DNA from: an uncultured Collinsella sp.
GTDB taxonomy: Bacteria; Actinomycetota; Coriobacteriia; Coriobacteriales; Coriobacteriaceae
Length of the DNA: 8,104 nucleotides
Reading direction: 5' to 3'
Assembly: GCA_937926755.1 (NCBI GenBank)
Contig: CALBBA010000201.1
Location: 1-8,104, forward strand
The position numbers were made by a program, and so were the translations under genes. Under the pieces are notes generated by a model. It searched no databases. It was not told the origin of the DNA and saw only the letters and a program-made list of their open reading frames with translations. Below, in pieces: positions 6,203 through 8,104 of the stretch (position 1 is the stretch's first letter; each line of letters opens with the position of its first letter).

Positions 6203-6224
6203 CCGCCGTCCGCGGGGACGGCGG
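6203..6224 (+). promoter_or_regulatory. hairpin upstream of the dnaJ ribosome site
   Basis: CCGCCGTCC (6203-6211) and GGACGGCGG (6216-6224) form a perfect nine-base-pair stem with a GCGG tetraloop. It stops seven bases before the dnaJ ribosome site AGGAGAGGAG (6232-6241), so it leaves the site free; it may protect the 5' end of a dnaJ-hspR transcript or act with the upstream hairpin. No convincing separate promoter is seen between grpE and dnaJ. Confidence 0.4.
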
Positions 6225-6246
6225 ATGAAACAGGAGAGGAGCTACG

Positions 6247-7212
6247 ATGGCTGCAGGCAAAACCTTCTATGACATCCTGGGCGTATCCAAGAGCGCCTCC
6301 GACAAAGAGATCAAGAGCGCGTTCCGTAAGCTCGCGCAAAAATATCACCCCGATGCCGGCGGCGACGAGGCCAAGTTTAAGGAGATAAGCGAGGCCTACG
6401 AGACGCTTTCGGACGAGAAGAAGCGCAAAGAGTACGACCAGATGCTCATGTTCGGCGGCATGCCGGGCGCGGGCGGCGCGTATGGCGGCGGCTACGGTGC
6501 CGGCGCGGGCGCCAGCGGCTGGGGTGACATCTTCGACAGCATCTTTAGCGGCAACGGCGCCTGGGGCAGCGATTGGGGCTCGGGCTTTGCCGGGGCCGCG
6601 GGTGCTGCCGGTGCGGGCGCGGGCCGCAACCGCGCGCGCAAGGGCGGCGACCTGTCGCTGACCGTCGATGTGACGGCTGAGGACGCGTTCCGCGGCGTGA
6701 CACACAAGGTCACCTACCGCATTCCCTCGACGGGCGAGCAGCAGACCATCACGGTCTCGGTGCCTGCGGGTGCGGTCGACGGCGGCAAATTGCGTTACAA
6801 GCGCCGTGGCGAGTACGGCGTTGCCGGAGGCGAGCGTGGCGACCTGGTCGTGACCACGCACGTGGAGGAGCATCCGCTGTTTAAGCGCAAGGGCGCCGAT
6901 GTGACCATGGAGGTGCCGATCTCGGTCTACGAGGCGGCGCTCGGCTGCACGGTGGATGTGCCCACGCCCGGCGGCGCGACGGTTCGTCTGAAGGTGCCCG
7001 CTGGCACCCAGACGGGCAAGAAGTTCCGCTTTAAGGAGATGGGTGCGCCCGACGTTAAACATCGCGGCCGCACGGGTGCGCTGCTCGTCGAGATCAAGGT
7101 GCAGGTTCCCTCGAACCTGTCCGACGATGAGCACGATGCCATGACCAAGCTGCGCGAGGCCGACACGCGCGATTATCGCGAGAAGGTCAACCGTTACAAG
7201 GCGACGTTCTAG
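6247..7212 (+). CDS. dnaJ: DnaJ-family co-chaperone lacking the zinc-finger domain
   Basis: J-proteins deliver substrates to DnaK and stimulate its ATPase. The 321-residue protein has an N-terminal J domain (about 6-66) with the essential HPD triad at 34-36, a Gly/Ala-rich region (about 70-130) with the GWGDIFDSIFSG motif, and two C-terminal beta domains (from about 132), ending in a short C-terminal helix region with SNLSDDEHDAMTKL. No CxxCxGxG repeats are present; the only cysteine is residue 234. It is therefore a type II (CbpA/DnaJB-like) protein rather than a canonical type I DnaJ, which is about 370-380 residues. The ATG follows AGGAGAGGAG. It sits 108 bases after grpE with two hairpins between them, and upstream of hspR; the context makes it the operon's DnaK partner. 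Confidence 0.95.
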   Translation: MAAGKTFYDILGVSKSASDKEIKSAFRKLAQKYHPDAGGDEAKFKEISEAYETLSDEKKRKEYDQMLMFGGMPGAGGAYGGGYGAGAGASGWGDIFDSIFSGNGAWGSDWGSGFAGAAGAAGAGAGRNRARKGGDLSLTVDVTAEDAFRGVTHKVTYRIPSTGEQQTITVSVPAGAVDGGKLRYKRRGEYGVAGGERGDLVVTTHVEEHPLFKRKGADVTMEVPISVYEAALGCTVDVPTPGGATVRLKVPAGTQTGKKFRFKEMGAPDVKHRGRTGALLVEIKVQVPSNLSDDEHDAMTKLREADTRDYREKVNRYKATF

Positions 7213-7285
7213 TTTGGTTGCGTGGCCCACGGGCTGGCCGCAGGCTTATGGTGGAGATGTGCGAGACGGAAAGGGGTCAGGTAGC

Positions 7286-7702
7286 ATGGCCGAGGACAAT
7301 AGGAACAAACCGCTGTACATGATCAGCGTGGCGGCCGAGCTGACCGGCATGCATCCGCAGACTCTGCGCGTCTACGAGTCCAAGGGCCTGGTGAACCCCC
7401 AGCGCTCGGGCGGCAACACGCGTCTGTATTCGCGTGCCGATATCGAGCGCCTAGAGCTCATCAACCAGCTGACCGACGAGGGCATCAACCTTGCCGGCGT
7501 GGTGCGCATTCTCGATATGAAGGAGCGTGCCGAGGAGCGCGAGCGCGAGAACGAGAAGCTCCGCGCTCGCGTGCGTCAGCTCGAGGATGAGCTGCACGAG
7601 TACAAGATGCAGAAGAAGATCACCGCCCTTGCCCCGCGCGACGGCTCAGTCAACCCCGAGCAAGTCATGCGCAAGCTTTTGGGCGCCGGCGGAGACTTAT
7701 AG
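7286..7702 (+). CDS. hspR: MerR-family heat-shock repressor HspR
   Basis: A 138-residue DNA-binding repressor of the HspR type, which in actinobacteria silences the dnaK operon with DnaK as co-repressor. The winged-helix domain (about 10-80) contains the HspR hallmark YMISVAAELTGMHPQTLRVY (11-30), then ESKGLVNPQRSGGNTRLYS, and NLAGVVRILDM (68-78), which mark HspR rather than other MerR proteins. A charged heptad-rich helix (about 79-112) should form the dimer coiled coil, followed by a short tail. The ATG at 7286 is chosen because GGAAAGGGG (7268-7276) precedes it and the HspR similarity begins just after; a frame opening at TTG 7214 adds 24 non-conserved residues. It lies 73 bases after dnaJ on the same strand, fitting the actinobacterial dnaK-grpE-dnaJ-hspR order; clpB, often next, is not in the window. 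Confidence 0.96.
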   Translation: MAEDNRNKPLYMISVAAELTGMHPQTLRVYESKGLVNPQRSGGNTRLYSRADIERLELINQLTDEGINLAGVVRILDMKERAEERERENEKLRARVRQLEDELHEYKMQKKITALAPRDGSVNPEQVMRKLLGAGGDL

Positions 7703-7729
7703 TTACGCGGTTTTACCAAACCGCGTAAC
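7702..7729. repeat. perfect 12-base inverted repeat overlapping the hspR stop codon
   Basis: Arms GTTACGCGGTTT (7702-7713) and AAACCGCGTAAC (7718-7729) are perfect complements around the loop TACC. The final G of the hspR TAG stop is the first paired base. No U-tract follows, so it may be an mRNA 3' stabilising hairpin or a protein-binding palindrome rather than a terminator. Confidence 0.7.
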
Positions 7730-7742
7730 GGCTCGACGCTGC

Positions 7743-7783
7743 AAGCCCGCCAGAGCGGCATTCTGCCGCTCTGGCGGGCTTTC
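7743..7783 (+). terminator. intrinsic terminator after hspR
   Basis: Arms 7743-7760 and 7764-7781 pair over 18 bases (outer part AAGCCCGCCAGAGCGG) with a three-base loop, or 16 with a larger loop, followed by a short CTTTC. The stem is very stable, though the U-run is short. It is placed to end the dnaK-grpE-dnaJ-hspR transcript. Confidence 0.75.
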
Positions 7784-7819
7784 GCTCATATGACCCAATC
7801 CGCTGTCAAGAGCCACAAT

Positions 7820-7855
7820 GGCCCCGCCGACCGCTTGCAATCGGTCGGCGGGGCC
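7820..7855. repeat. 14-base inverted repeat (third hairpin downstream of hspR)
   Basis: GGCCCCGCCGACCG (7820-7833) and CGGTCGGCGGGGCC (7842-7855) are perfect complements around an eight-base loop. Neither strand shows a good U-tract; on the minus strand ATTGTGGCTCTT follows. It may be a terminator-like hairpin for a minus-strand transcript arriving from the structured region beyond it, or a further palindromic element. Confidence 0.6.
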
Positions 7856-7867
7856 TGCCGTTGAACC

Positions 7868-8055
7868 CGTCCCGGTCCGCCCCCGGCATGTCGTCGACGC
7901 CTTCGGCTCAGTCTCATATCCGCGGATACCGTTCTGTCGGCCCGCACTCCATTCCTTCGGCGGGGTTCCCCAAGTCTGTCGAGGCGCATGCGGAGGGCTC
8001 CGCGCGCACAGCGAAATAGGGGGTATCCCCGAAGGCCGCCCGGCTCGCCGGGACG
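7868..8055. ncRNA. possible structured RNA element (unidentified, strand unresolved)
   Basis: No gene is supported between 7703 and the window end. This segment has nested long-range complementarity: CGTCCCGG (7868-7875) with CCGGGACG (8048-8055); GCCTTCGG (7899-7906) with CCGAAGGC (8029-8036); GGATACC (7924-7930) with GGTATCC (8022-8028), the last two being contiguous on one side. Inside lies a local hairpin, CTGT/ACAG (7976-7979 with 8008-8011), GCGC/GCGC (7984-7987 with 8004-8007), GCGGA/TCCGC (7990-7994 with 7999-8003) with a four-base loop, plus GGGG/CCCC at 7962-7971. I do not see the conserved cores of RNase P RNA, tmRNA, SRP RNA or T-box leaders. High GC makes some pairing expected by chance, so the call is tentative. 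Confidence 0.3.
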
Positions 8056-8104
8056 TGTCTCTATAGTTTTGTCAACCGCGTGCTTCGCGCCATTTCGGCA
8101 TGAC

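Noticed and set aside
6198..6272. Short upstream frame MSRRPRGRRM... (24 codons) overlapping the dnaJ start
   Set aside because: There is no ribosome site before it and its Arg-rich content comes from the GC hairpin at 6203-6224.
5263..7230. A 655-codon open frame on the minus strand opposite grpE and dnaJ
   Set aside because: It is a shadow of GC-rich codon use in the two real genes; the translation is low-complexity and matches no family, while both plus-strand genes are unmistakable.
7786..8066. Small open frames on both strands after hspR (67 and 82 codons)
   Set aside because: They are Arg/Gly/Pro-rich, lack ribosome sites and overlap strong hairpins.
8047..8075. Minus-strand promoter for the putative RNA, based on a perfect TTGACA at 8070-8075
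   Set aside because: No -10-like hexamer lies 16-18 bases downstream, and the implied start would fall inside the outer helix of the proposed structure. The TTGACA at 7804-7809 on the same strand also lacks a -10 at proper distance.

Overview
The window reads as a stretch of chromosome from a high-GC, anaerobic actinobacterial-lineage bacterium, most likely a Coriobacteriia member of the Collinsella type. The reasons are the gene order dnaK-grpE-dnaJ-hspR (an actinobacterial arrangement, with a MerR-type HspR closing the cluster), GC-rich codons throughout, an anaerobe-style 2[4Fe-4S] ferredoxin, and an NAD operon carrying a NiaR-type '3H' repressor. The genus is an inference; the class is fairly well supported.

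Layout. Positions 1-2285 hold the distal end of a plus-strand de novo NAD operon: the C-terminal two thirds of L-aspartate oxidase (nadB, cut by the window edge), quinolinate phosphoribosyltransferase (nadC), and the niacin-responsive repressor niaR, which overlaps nadC by one base. Positions 2286-2450 carry a long imperfect inverted repeat and a strong bidirectional terminator. A small minus-strand gene (2487-2672) encodes an 8-cysteine ferredoxin with its own likely promoter. A gene-poor stretch (2673-3400) separates it from the divergent dnaK; it contains four regularly spaced 46-base palindromic repeats and then an AT-rich promoter island. Positions 3401-7702 are the plus-strand chaperone cluster dnaK, grpE, dnaJ (a zinc-finger-less type) and hspR. 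After hspR (7703-8104) there is no gene: three successive hairpins, of which one is a likely terminator, are followed by about 190 bases whose ends and interior can pair in a nested, RNA-like architecture.

How the genes work together. NadB and NadC are consecutive catalytic contributors to quinolinate formation and its conversion to nicotinate mononucleotide, and NiaR would shut the pathway when niacin is available. DnaK, its nucleotide exchange factor GrpE and its J-protein form one chaperone machine; HspR is the repressor expected to act on this operon together with DnaK, although no textbook HAIR operator is visible upstream of dnaK.

Points most worth following up: the 46-base palindromic repeat array; the possible structured RNA after hspR; the long-form indel in an otherwise actinobacterial DnaK; the missing zinc finger in the operon's DnaJ; two competing start sites in grpE; and the lack of a recognisable HAIR site. 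No wholly new multi-gene system is evident; the protein-coding genes are all recognisable families.
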